Source of the DNA: Phyto melanocephala
Taxonomy: Eukaryota > Arthropoda > Insecta > Diptera > Rhinophoridae
DNA length: 64,000 nt
NCBI GenBank assembly: GCA_941918925.1
Contig: OW799233.1
Coordinates: 86,930,055 to 86,994,054, forward strand
Direction: 5' to 3'
Position 1 is the stretch's first letter, and every line of letters begins with the position of its first letter. The position numbers and the translations under genes were made by a program. The notes beneath the pieces were generated by a model. It was not told where the DNA came from, did no database searches, and saw only the letters and a list, made by a program, of their open reading frames with translations. Positions 23,419-34,818 of this stretch are shown piece by piece.

Positions 23419-24028
23419 ACCCTTCACTTTGTCATTGCGTTTGTAATTTCTACAATTTTAATTTCCGACCCCATAAAGTATATATTTTCTGAAAGCTTCT
23501 GAATAGAGGAGTCGATTAAGCCCTGACCGTCTGTTGGTTTAAATCAACTTTTAGAAGCAACTATATGTTCCTCAAATCTGTATATGGTATCAATCTCTTG
23601 AAAATATCCAGAAATGAATCGCTATTGAAATTCAGCACAATCGCCAAATAACTTTCTGAGACATGAGCAAAAAACCACGACCACCTCGTTTTTTTTACAC
23701 AATTACAACAACAACATACATATATACATACATGTAAAAAACATGCCACAAAAAAAAATTAAAAAAAAATATATATTAAAAATAAAAAAATAAATAATAA
23801 AAAAAAATAAAAAAAATTGAAAAAAAAATAATAAAATATAAATAATATATTAAATAAAATAAAAAAATTTTTTTTTGGCTCAGTTAGGATTCGATGCCAC
23901 ATTTATTCTAACCATACATACATATGTACGTATTTTATATGAGATGAATGACGATACAAACAATGTTATTGCATGACTACACGTTGTGAAGATTCGGCAC
24001 GGCCGAATATAGCACTGTTACTTGTTTT
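23419..24028 (+). mobile_element. DINE-1-like element, plus orientation, short
   Basis: Opens TATACCCTTCACTTTGTC, has TTCCGACCCCATAAAGTATA, GAGGAGTCGATTAAG and the GGTTTAAATCAACTTTTAG block. It closes with GAAGATTCGGCACGGCCGAA and CACTGTTACTTGTTTT. Low-complexity A/T sequence fills 23755-23880. Confidence 0.8.
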
Positions 24029-25345
24029 ACAATGGGATGGTTTTACATATATATATATGTGTTTATATGTATGTACTAGTGTGATCGATTATTCGACATT
24101 TTTAAGAAACCGGTTTTCAAATAGTTTGAAATTTGAATTTAAAAAAAAACCGGTGGCTCTTTTGAAAATTTAGAAAAAACCGGTTAACCGTTCGAATACA
24201 TAAAATATAATATTTTCTTATACCCTTGAGAGAGATACATATAAAGGTATAAACTAGTTTGTTCTATGGTTTAAGTTGACACACATTCAATGGAATTTTT
24301 ATAAAATGCCGTTACATAAAAAAATGTTGAAGGACAGACACTTTTTACCTTAAAGTGACCGAAAAGTTAAGTTTATGCTTCAATTACCTTGAACTTTTAA
24401 GGTTAGGTTGATAAATTTAAAAATGCAAGAAACAAAATATGGCAACTAAATTGTGATTTATATTTTTTTTTCTACTTCGACCTTTTAGTTTTTTTGTGTT
24501 AAGTTTTAATTTTCTAATACAATAATGCTAACACAAAACAGTAAATAAATCAATAAAAATTTTATTTATTTTTGTTAAAAAAATGTATAAATTTACATTG
24601 TTGCCACTACATTTTTTAAGAACTAAATTAATTTGTTAAAAATAACCGGTATTTGCTCTGGTTCTGCCATATAAAAAAAACCTTTGTTATAAGGAGGTTT
24701 TAATAATGAAAATTTAAAAAAGTCACTTCATTGCTTACGGTAGTCAACTTTATAGGCAAGATGTAATTTTGACCCTTTGTGTGCCAAACTGTTTTAGTAT
24801 ACAAGTCATATGTTATCAGATATATTAGTTAATCTATGGGTATTGCAAAGTACAAAAATTTGGTCAAAAAACTTAACTGAACAGCTAATTATCACAGCAA
24901 ATTATAAGCGCAACAACGTATAAAATACCTGCTCTCCATTTAAAACAAATAATTTTTAACTTAATTATTTTTCTTATTTTACATTTGTTTTTGAAACAAC
25001 AAATAAATTTCTTACAATATTATGAGATTATGTATTAAATTTTCTGATTTTTTGAGTAATAAATATACTATGGTACGTTTGGTTACAAAGATAAATGAAC
25101 ATAAAACTAAAACTGAAAAAAACCGGCTTCAATAAGTAAAAAAACCGGTGTATTCAACATTCGAAAAATTAAAATTTGGAAAAAAACGCCAGGTGAAAGA
25201 GTAAAAAAACCGGGTTTTCTACCGGTTGTAAAACCGAATCGATCACCCTAGTATGTACGTTTTTTATATGGGATGAATGGTGATACAAGCAATTGTTATT
25301 GCATGACTATACGATGTAACGGTATATCAGAATATATGTAGCACT
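24029..25345 (+). mobile_element. DINE-1-like 3' fragment interrupted by a hAT MITE
   Basis: ACAATGGGATGGTTTTACAT at the left and TTTTTTATATGGGATGAATG ... GCACTCTTACCTGTTTTT at the right are consecutive in other family members (for example the complement of 56390-56455). Here they are separated by the insertion at 24077-25250. The hairpin has decayed (CGGTATATCAGAATA). Confidence 0.7.
24077..25250. mobile_element. Non-autonomous hAT element, perfect 8-bp target duplication
   Basis: Terminal repeats TAGTGTGATCGATT at the left and the complement of TAGGGTGATCGATT at the right. The 8-bp duplication GTATGTAC is at 24069-24076 and 25251-25258. The word ACCGGT or its variants occurs repeatedly inside both ends (near 24111, 24151, 24178, 25122, 25143, 25208, 25221), as expected for subterminal transposase-binding sites. 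The interior is AT-rich without coding capacity. Confidence 0.85.
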
Positions 25346-25578
25346 CTTACCTGTTTTTATTTAAATATTCCAAATTGAATTAAAGAAAAAATGTTTAATC
25401 TAATTTGAAGTAGACTTAAATTAAACAGGTATATTAGTTGAATGCATTTCAATTATGAAATGATTCAATATAGGAATGAATTCTTTCAAATTTTAGGCTT
25501 ATGAATGAAGCTAATGAATTAATGTATGGGAATGAAGAGTTAACAATGAAATTCAAAAGTTGCTTAAATCTGAATTAA

Positions 25579-26090
25579 ATTTTTTTTTTTTTTTTTTTTT
25601 ATTAATTCTTCATTTACATAACCGAGCCTATAAGGCCATATACGGTTAATAAAAGCTACTTATTATAAAAAAAAAATATTTCTATATAGACAATAAATAA
25701 TATGTAAATATTACATTAAAAAAAATAAATAATAAAATAAATAAAAATAAGGAAAGGAAAAAAAAGAACTTAAATATTACAAATGTAAAAAATATGTGTA
25801 TCATACTCTACAATAAGTGTAACATACAAAACTAATTCTATTTTAATTAATCTTCAAGGTTTTATAAGAGGAAAAAAAAAAGAAAATGTTAACGATTCGT
25901 TAGCATATGAATTTCGGTCAATTAAGCTCAAATTGAAATAATGCTTTGGAAGCTCTGATAATAAGTTATATTTACAATTATTGTTTAACCCCATTCCTGT
26001 AAATTTGTGTAAGAAACTGTCAAAATTGGATTTTCCAATTGCAAAGCGATGCCGCAGCGGTTTTATGGCTTATTTAATACAAATTCTATG
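25579..26090 (-). mobile_element. 5'-truncated LINE-like 3' end with poly(A) tail
   Basis: On the minus strand, a frame from about 26060 reads LRHRFAIGKSNFDSF...NNNCKYNLLSELPKHYFNLS before drifting into stops. A 3' UTR ending TTATAGGCTCGGTTATGTAA follows, then about 22 A residues at 25600-25579. A truncated 5' side and a poly(A) tail fit non-LTR retrotransposition. The peptide is not a domain I can name. Confidence 0.45.
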
Positions 26091-26938
26091 AACATGAGAA
26101 TTTTTGACAGCAAAACAACGCTTGTCTTGTTTAGGTTTGGCTATAAATTGTTTTATTTATGTTCAAAAAGTTAGTTAGCTTAAATTAATAAACAAATATA
26201 AAAAATTTGCCAAATTATAATATACTAATTTTTTTGTGTAAACACTTTCAAATGTTTGTATAATGAAAACATAAAATTTTTTGTTTATAAAAATTGTAAA
26301 ATATTATCTAGGTAATTTTTTATGCTTAATACAAATATTGTATGAATTACTTATATTATAACACAAAACAAGATTTCTATTGTTTATTTTACAAAATTTT
26401 AACAGGATTTTCTACCTAAAATTTTATGCATTTATATATACATATTATGTTGCCCTGTACTGTATTAAAGGGAATGGAATAATATACAGTAGTAGAAAAT
26501 CGCTTGACAAAGTAAAATCTCTATATTAACACTACGGATGATTTGGACCAATCAAAAACGTTTGCGTGTGAAAAGAAAGTGAAATACAATAAAAAATAAC
26601 AGCGTTGCAAAACTATGTCCTAAAGATATATATATTTTTTAGTTTTTTTTTAATAAAAATATGGTTTATTTATTTAAAACTATTATAAAAAATTGTTTAT
26701 ACATAAAACCAATATTATTGAAGTAAAAATTTTATGTTGAATAATTGTTGTTATCAAAAATTTCGTTCTTTTAGGAGAAATGGTACGTTTCAAAGCAACT
26801 GTGTAATTTCTTTGCTTAAAGTCGTAAAGAGGCGTTTATTTTGTTCATTCTTCATTTATTAATTGAATGTGAAACTGTGTAAACGGAAATCTTAACGTGC
26901 AAATAAGAAAAAAAAAAAAAACGATTTGCATTTTAAGC
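26091..26938. other. Gp93 upstream region
   Basis: AT-rich intergenic DNA of about 0.9 kb before Gp93. A CCAAT box is at about 26558 (GGACCAATCAAAAACG). No other repeat family or coding frame recognised. The transcription start is not evident. Confidence 0.4.
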
Positions 26939-26948
26939 AGACGTGGCC
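26939..26948 (+). promoter_or_regulatory. Candidate unfolded-protein-response element
   Basis: AGACGTGGCC, containing the GACGTGG/CCACG core bound by XBP1/ATF6-type factors, lies about 70 bp upstream of the Gp93 start codon. GRP94 genes in other animals are induced by ER stress through such cores. No matching CCAAT at the 9-bp spacing of a full ERSE was found, so this rests on a short motif. Confidence 0.35.
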
Positions 26949-27014
26949 AGAAAAAGTTTATTAATTTAATCAAATAGATTGAAACAAACATTGAATAATT
27001 TAAATATAATCAAT

Positions 27015-30000
27015 ATGAAGTATTTGTTGTTATTGGGCCTGTTATTATTTTCGGGTAAGCTTTTATTTATTTTCTATATGTATGTATTATTGCCGGTCAT
27101 GTCAGTAATAATTTTACTGTTTGTTGTTTTATTTTTTAGGTTTAATTGAAATCAAAGCAGAAGATGATAAAGAGGAAACTACCACAGAAAAAATTGACTT
27201 AGACTTGGGTTCATTTAAAGAAGGTTCTCGAACAGGTAACTGCAATATTTTGGTACAATAATAAGTGTTATATTACTATATTGGGTTGTGTACTTTTAAC
27301 ACGTCAGTGATGTACTTTATTGAATTTTATATTTGGTGAATTCATAAGGTGTCTTATCTGTTGTATTGTCACAATTTGTTAAAATGTGTCTTGATAAGAA
27401 AAAATACAATATTTTTTAAATAGTTTCAAGGAGTAATTTCTTGGACGCGATTGCAGCTCTTATGAATTTACCAATCCTATGGTAGATTGTGATTTGATTT
27501 TATATTTCTAACTCTTTGGTTACTTTTTTGTTTTTATTTTACCTTTAGATACCGATGCTGTAAAACGTGAAGAGGAAGCCATTAAATTAGATGGCCTCAA
27601 CGTAGCTCAAATGAAAGAAATCCGCGAAAAGGTTAGTACGGTTATAATTTTCTGTAGATTACATTTGGTTTTCATTTTATAGAGGCGGTATAAATTTTGT
27701 GAAATTTTTTACATGTGAATAATTATAATTATATATACCTAAGTACATAATTTAATAATTTTTTTCAAATATTTTGATTATCCACTGGAATTAAAATATA
27801 CGGAAATTTTCGTTATATTTAGGATTTTAAATAATAAACCTTCAGCCTTACAGTGAGTGCCGTTGTGTCGATTGCATTTTATAAATTCCGATTTTTTATG
27901 TATTTAAAGCATTCACTATTCGTATGATCATATAGATACGTATGTATGTATACCGCACTCTTATTACAGAACGGCACATCTTGAAACTACAAAATCGACT
28001 TTTTGACGTTTAAAATATCCTACTAATATAATAAAAGAGCATATAGGGTGAGTTCCCCAGTAGTCGGCAGTTTAACTTTTTTTTCATTTTTAAACTGATG
28101 CTCTTATGAGTGCGGACATGATATTGTGTTGTCAACGAATTTTTGTTGCTAAGTGATTGGTATAGTTTTAGACTCAATTAACTATTTGTAAGCATGCTTT
28201 TATTTAATTTGAGTAATTTACGTTTTTCCTAAAATTTACCATTTTTGCCAATAGTCGGCACCCGTTTGCCTAATTTCGGCACTTTTTGACCCAATTGTCG
28301 GCATTGCATTTTTACTAAGGAAAGAATAGGATCTTACAAGGATTCAAGTTGTTTTTTATGTAAAAAGTAAGCCATTTGAAATTTTGTATGTCTAATATGT
28401 TAATAAACACATAAAGAAACAATTTAGAGCGCTATATTCGGCTGTGACGAATTTTAAATACCCTTCACACAGTTTCTACCATCGTATACATATGTACATA
28501 ATAATCTGAACTTTTAATTTACATTTTTTTCAAAAAAAGTCTGTCGTTAATTGACTCATTAAACCAAGATTTTTAACTTATGTTGCCAAAGGTACATATT
28601 TTATATATACGTAACAAACGCTTAAATAAATTCCCCATGAGCTACAAAATTTAGGTAAAGTTGCTTGAAAATTGTATTACTTCAGCTTGTTATGTGCTTA
28701 CATAACTGATTTTTAATAGCAAATTTCACGAAAATATATACATATGATAAATTTGTACCGTATTAGTGTCTGATGTGTATGTGGGGCTTCAAAAAATTTC
28801 ATGTCAATATGTATACAGACAAACGGACTTAGCTAAATCAATTCCTGTATCTCTAAGGATTCATAATATATATTCTTTAAAGGGCCGAAAATTAATAATA
28901 AAGAAAATACAAAAAGAATGACAAACTGTGTAAAGAGTATAAAAATATGGTTGAAGTCATCATAATCTATGAGCAACATACGAGGATAAAACATACAATG
29001 ATTGCAAGTAATAATTAATTAATGAAAGTATCATGTAATAATCATGTTGGTATCGCAAATTATAATTAAATAATTCCATATAATCATAAATTTATAATAT
29101 AATTTTATGTGATCATAATATGATACCATAAAACAACAAAATATATGAATAGCCTTCCTGATCATGAAATATTAATATACAATAATATCATTATTCTACA
29201 TAGTCATAATATGACTTCAAATGAAGTAAAAACTTAAACATGATTCGAAATAAAACGAACATATTCTAAATTGTGATAAAATTCTTAATTCTGAAACTAC
29301 TAATATCACAGTTTTAAGGTAAAGTTGTTCATAAAAAACCTCATATCAACTTAGAAGATATAAAAAAATTTAAATTAATCATTAAAAATTAATAAAGACC
29401 CTCAAGATGTTCAGCAAATTTCTTATTAATTCAAAATTTGACATTCTGCAGTTTTGATTAAATGTCAGGACCAGTTCCTTTGTCAATGGATTAAACATTT
29501 TAAAGTCTTTAGTTTCTATGTAGAAGATAAGTGGAATACCTAAAACGTAGATTGTTTATTATTTTTATATTTATATTTTGAATAATTCGCAATTTTCAGT
29601 CTTTTAGGACCAGACTTGATAATCTTAGGTCATAATCTTAACATTAAGTTAAGATCTTAGGTTAATTAAGGGGTATAAGGCACGGCTACACTTAATTGCT
29701 TTTTCACAAATGTAAATGACATGCTGTTTGAATAAAAGTTTTTTTTTCAAGGATTACTCCTAAATATATAATTTCGTCCTTCAATGGGTTAGTTATTCTC
29801 CTAGACGATAAACATCTAGTAGGAAAGCGTTTTCGTGATTTGTTGATGGAAATATAATAGCTTGAGTTTTATTTTCACTGACTTAAATTTTCCTTTTGTA
29901 GTAGTATTTACGGGTTAAACTAAGATAACTTTCAGTTCTTCTTATAATCGCAATTGAGACAACTAAAGGCACTATCATTCGCGTAAAAAGTTGCATGTTT

Positions 30001-33000
30001 TCTAATAAATTTTCAGTCTGCTAAAACTTTAAGTGTACTTAAGACTTAATTTTTTCCGTGGATTTTAAAAATTTAACGATCTCCTGTTTTTCTTTGTATA
30101 AACCTTAAAATCCTTCTCTAAATTTAAGATTCTTGGCGTGCTTTTCAATGATGTTTTCTGTTTCTGCAGAAACTTTAAAAAGGACTTGCGACTGGTTTTT
30201 TTAAGAATTAAACTATCTATAATTTCGGTTGTCACATTTTATTTTAATGAATCTTAAAATATAACTTTTTTTTGCTATATTCAGACAAATAAAAATGCTG
30301 CCGACTTTAGGGTTTTATATATCCAATACTCGGCAGTCCGTAAGATACTCAATACAAATTGTGCCGACTATTAGGTAAACTTATTTTAAACTCATTTTCT
30401 TTATAACTATTGTAAAGAGAGGTGAGTATTAAACAATTTTCTATAATTTTAGCTTTATATGCGAAAACATCAATTTTCCTGAAGTCGGCATTATATGCCG
30501 ACTATTAAAAATCTTAAAAATTATTGTTCCTAATGTCGGCAGCCATCAAAATAGTCAAAAAAATTATTTTTTTAAAAAACTATCGTATTTGAAGCAATAT
30601 TTAAATAAACCTTTACCTTTTAAACCCACTTTGGTAAAAAAAATAATTAAAAATACATGATTAAATACTTGTTTAATTTGGCGCTATCACTAACAAATTT
30701 AAAAAAAAACAGGCTCTACCGCACGTGTTGAGAGATGGTCACAGAACGAGGTAAAAAATAGGTTGAAATACTCATCTCAAACAAATGTTAAAATTACATA
30801 AAGAAAAATGAGTGTATTTTAAACTAAATCTATATCTTACTTATAAATAAAGTTATCGTTATTCTTATTTATTTAACTTTAAAGCCAAAACTGCCGACTA
30901 TTGGTGCATGCCGAACTTAGGAGAACTCACCCTATGAATGTTTCAATGTTTGTTACTCAATAACGACTGAACGGAACAATGAAATTTGACACGCATATAG
31001 ACAACAACCTGGATCAACTCAACAGCTACCTCTTTATTAGGATAATAAGCAAATTCGCAGAAATATAAATAAATATATTTTGATCTTTATATGTCGATTG
31101 CTTCGCAGACTAATTCTTGGGCTCGGGTTATAGAATAAATTGCAAAATATCTGCCGATTATTTATTTATTTGGTTTCAATACCTAAGAAGCCTGCCCACA
31201 AGGCCAATAATACATGTACCGTTAGATAAAAATGTATGTGTACTAAAAATTATGTATTTATAATAATTAACGATTAAGTGGATATACCAACAGGATAATG
31301 ACCTTAAATACATATCTAAATGTGTGAAAGAGTAGTTCGTTAACAACAAGATTAACTTTATAAAATGGCCAAGCCGATCGACAGATCTGAATCCCATAGA
31401 ATATTTATGACAAATTGTAGATCTATAACTTCAGATGAGCTTTTCAAGAATGTGGAAAATTCCTGGAATGACATTTCTTTTGAGGTATTAGTTAGCTTAA
31501 TAAACTCCATGTGAGAAGAATGTGCAGATGAAAATGATGGAAACGCTATAAAATATTCAAATAATGCTTTTACCCTTTTTATTACATTTTGATTATTTTA
31601 AAGAAAAAGAAGAAGAACTCTTATTGTTTGTGTTTTATTTTAATATTTTTTATAATAATATCGAGAAATTAATAAATGGAGATATTGTTAAATAACAATA
31701 TAGTTTAACTAATTAACGATTTAATATAGTGAAGAATTTGGTGCTTAAGTTTTGTCCGATACTGTATATACCATTTTTTATAACACACCATAAAAGCAAA
31801 CACTCGGAAAAACTTTTGATAGAATTACCTACATATATTGAACATTATTTTTATTTTGTACATATTAATGTATATTTGTACTAAAATCGATTTTTGATTT
31901 CTTTTTTCAGGCTGAAAAGTTTAATTTTCAAACGGAAGTCAATCGTATGATGAAACTTATCATAAACTCTTTGTATCGGAACAAAGAAATTTTCTTACGT
32001 GAATTGATTTCAAATGCATCCGATGCTATTGACAAGATTCGCCTGTTGGCTTTAACCAATAAAGAAGTGTTAGATAAAAACCCTGAGCTTAACATACGCA
32101 TTAAAGCTGATAAGGAGAATAAAGTTTTGCACATCATGGATACGGGTATTGGTATGACGCACCAGGATTTAATTACCAATTTGGGCACAATTGCCAAGTC
32201 CGGGACAGCTGATTTTTTGGCAAAAATGCAAGATCCCTCTAAAGCCGGCAGCCAAGATATGAATGACATGATTGGTCAATTTGGAGTGGGTTTCTATTCG
32301 GCTTTTTTGGTTGCCGATCGCGTTGTTGTGACAACCAAGCACAATAATGACAAGCAGTACATTTGGGAATCAGATGCCAACAGTTTTAGCATTGTTGAAG
32401 ATCCTCGTGGTGACACCTTGAAACGTGGCTCCATTATTTCATTGCATCTTAAGGACGAAGCTCAAGACTTTTTGGAAGAGGACACTTTACGTGAATTGAT
32501 TCGAAAATACTCACAATTCATTAATTTCCCAATTACGCTGTGGTCCAGCAAGACAGTCGATGAGGAAGTGCCCGTTGAAGAGGAGAAACCTGCTACTGAA
32601 AAATCTGAAGATGATGAAACTGTAGATGAAGAAGAAGATGGTAAAATTGAAGAAGACACTAATGAGGATGATAAACCCAAAACTAAAAAGGTTTCGAAAA
32701 CCGTCTGGGACTGGATGTTGATTAACGACAGCAAACCCATTTGGACCCGTAAACCTAATGATGTAACACAGGAAGAGTATAATGAATTCTACAAGAGTTT
32801 AACCAAAGATTCTAAAGATCCCCTAATCCACACCCATTTCATTGCTGAAGGTGAAGTTACTTTTAAGAGTTTGTTGTACATTCCCAAGCTACAACCTTCC
32901 GAATCTTTTAATCGTTATGGCACCAAATCAGACAACATAAAGCTGTTTGTACGACGTGTTTTCATCACTGACGAATTTAATGATATAATGCCCAATTACT

Positions 33001-34085
33001 TGAACTTTATTCGTGGTATTGTTGATTCCGATGACTTGCCATTGAATGTTTCGCGTGAAACTTTACAACAGCATAAATTGATAAAAGTTATTAAGAAGAA
33101 ATTAATACGCAAGGTCTTGGATATTATTAAAAAGATTGATAAGGAAGCCTATGAGAAGTTCTGGAAGGAATTTTCCACAAATATCAAATTGGGCATCATG
33201 GAAGATCCTAGCAATCGTTCCCGCCTTGCTAAACTTTTACGCTTCCAGTCATCAAATGGCAACGGAATTACGTCTTTAGCCGAATACGTTGAGCGTATGA
33301 AGCCCAAACAGGAAAATATATACTTCATTGCCGGTGCCAATCGTGCTGAAGTTGAAAAATCTCCTTTCGCCGAACGTTTGTTAAGCAAGGGCTATGAAGT
33401 TTTGTATCTCGTTGAAGCTGTTGATGAATACTGCATTTCTGGATTACCCGAATTTGATGGCAAAAGATTCCAAAATATTGCCAAGGAAGGCTTTAAGCTC
33501 AACGAATCAGAAAAAAATAAAAATAAATTTGAAGAATTAAAGGCCACCTTTGAACCTTTAGTTAAATGGCTGAACGATGTTGCTTTAAAAGACAATATCT
33601 TGCGCGCTCAAGTATCTGAACGTTTAAGCAACTCTCCTTGTGCTTTAGTCGCTGGCATGTTCGGTTGGACCGGCAACATGGAACGGTTGGCTATGTCGAA
33701 TGCCCATCAAAAAGCTGATGATCCTCAACGAACTTACTATTTGAATCAAAAGAAGACCCTTGAAATTAATCCTAGACATCCGTTGATGCGTGAACTGCTG
33801 AGACGTGTTGAGGCTGACGAAGCCGATGAGACTGCTAAAGAAATGGCTTTAATGATGTTCCGTACCGCTACTTTGCGTTCTGGTTATATGTTGCAAGAAA
33901 CTTCCGACTTCGCAGACACCATCGAAAAAATGATGCGTCAAACTTTGGGTATTTCATTAGATGAAAAAATTGAATTCGACGAAGATGATGACAATGACAC
34001 CACAGCCGACTCAAATGAAGAAAATGTTTCGACATCATCCAACGACAATGAGGAGGATGAAGACGCAGAACACGATGAACTTTAA
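27015..34085 (+). CDS. Gp93: Endoplasmin, ER-resident Hsp90 (GRP94)
   Basis: Four exons: 27015-27054, 27140-27235, 27549-27631 and 31911-34085, all with GT/AG borders and consistent phase, giving 797 residues. Residues 1-20 form a signal peptide ([14 protein letters not shown]...IKA). The mature protein starts EDDKEE and ends HDEL, the ER retrieval signal. The N-terminal ATPase shows the catalytic Glu in [16 protein letters not shown] (about 104), DTGIGM (about 150) and [11 protein letters not shown] (about 195). An acidic linker spans about 295-333. The middle domain has the Arg-bearing [12 protein letters not shown]. The C-terminal dimerisation part includes LSNSPCALV and [10 protein letters not shown]. 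The protein folds secreted and membrane clients such as integrins and Toll-type receptors in the ER lumen. Every key residue I can check is present and there are no frameshifts. Intron 3 is 4.3 kb and filled with transposons; introns 1 and 2 are 85 and 313 bp. Convergent with the gene ending at 34819. Confidence 0.97.
28427..28945 (-). mobile_element. DINE-1-like element inside the 2.9-kb transposon
   Basis: Left end AGCGCTATATTCGGCTGTGA (hairpin decayed on one arm) followed by AATACCCTTCACACAG. Right end ACTGTGTAAAGAGTATAAAA. A degraded middle retains ACAGACAAACGGACTTAGC and GGGGCTTCAAAAAATT. Confidence 0.7.
29700..30030 (-). pseudogene. Jockey-group LINE reverse-transcriptase fragment
   Basis: The minus strand reads, with frame breaks, ...[11 protein letters not shown] (degenerate FADD region) near 30000-29960, then [12 protein letters not shown] near 29870, then [20 protein letters not shown] near 29790-29735. 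These match the palm/thumb segment of non-LTR reverse transcriptases, where KYLGV-LD-KL-F is characteristic. Ancient, with several stops and shifts. Confidence 0.6.
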
Positions 34086-34348
34086 TTTAGAAATTAATTA
34101 TCTGCTTAACATTCTAAGGCAATTTTTTAAATGTACATAAATAAGTAGTAGCATTTTGTGTTAGACTGAATTTGGTCTCCTTTGAAGACTTTCAAAAAGA
34201 AAGTATTTTTTCTTTCTTTGTTTTCCATTAATTAAAAAGAAATCACAATCATTTTTAACTACTCTTAAACTTACGATTTTTTGTATTTTACATTCTGTTA
34301 TCATTTTTTTAAATTGTTCTATAATTTAATTTATTTAAAGATAAAATC

Positions 34349-34354
34349 AATAAA
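34349..34354 (+). terminator. Gp93 poly(A) signal candidate
   Basis: AATAAA 264 bp past the stop codon, the first well-placed canonical hexamer in the 3' flank. Confidence 0.5.
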
Positions 34355-34757
34355 TAACACACCAGTTTTCTTTTAATATTTTTCTATATTTTTGTTAAAG
34401 AAATATGGTGATTGTTATATAAATAATTTATATAAAAAATCAATTATCCAATTATAAAATAAAGAGTAATATTTTCTATGAAAAAATGTTTTACATAATT
34501 TTTTATGTCATGTCCATCTTCATTTAGTTCAATATCACATGTATGGATATAAAATTTTACCTCGGTATTGTGTATTCTGAATTTGAATCATTTTATGTAA
34601 CACAATTAAAACGCTGTCCATTTCAGAAAACTTTCGATCTTTTCCATTTTTGGCTCTAAAAACCAAATACAGGTTAGAGTTTTCACATAATTTCCCGGTT
34701 CTCAGTTTTTATTGGAAAGCAATGTGTAGTATAAAATAAAAATTTAAAAAGCACAGC

Positions 34758-34763
34758 TTTATT
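34758..34763 (-). terminator. Poly(A) signal candidate for the convergent gene
   Basis: On the minus strand AATAAA lies 56 bp past the stop at 34819. The two convergent signals leave about 400 bp between the 3' ends. Confidence 0.5.
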
Positions 34764-34818
34764 ATTATTTTTTTATTAAAAAATTACAAATCTGCGTGAT
34801 ATACTAACATCGCAAATA

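Larger units (their letters stand above)
28046..30932. mobile_element. 2.9-kb TIR element with GTCGGCA subterminal motifs, TA target duplication
   Basis: Ends GGGTGAGTTCCCCAGTAGTC and the complement of GGGTGAGTTCTCCTAAGTTC, flanked by TA at 28044-28045 and 30933-30934. The word GTCGGCA, or its complement TGCCGAC, with close variants, recurs about a dozen times in clusters at each end (28066, 28253, 28300 and 30298, 30328, 30360, 30483, 30497, 30535, 30892). No transposase frame survives. The interior contains a DINE copy and a LINE fragment. TA duplication suggests a Tc1/mariner-type mechanism, but the length and motif clusters are unusual. Confidence 0.7.
28018..31115 (+). mobile_element. 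Helitron in Gp93 intron 3, split by a later transposon
   Basis: Begins TCCTACTAATATAATAAAAG after a T/A run, as the copy at 39056 does (TCCTACTTAATATAATAAAT). After the inserted element it resumes with ATGTTTGTTACTCAATAACG, ACTGAACGGAACAATGAAAT and ACGCATATAGACAACAACCT, all matched in the 39-kb copy. The CTAG 3' end is not recognisable, so the right boundary is approximate. Confidence 0.6.

Noticed and set aside
26558..26580. Full ERSE (CCAAT-N9-CCACG) upstream of Gp93
   Set aside because: The CCAAT box is present but the expected CCACG at 9-bp spacing is not.
32462..32740. Antisense frames inside Gp93 (also 31928-32269, 33149-33388, 33392-33595)
   Set aside because: They mirror the coding strand of Gp93; Ser-rich frames are the complement of its acidic linker.
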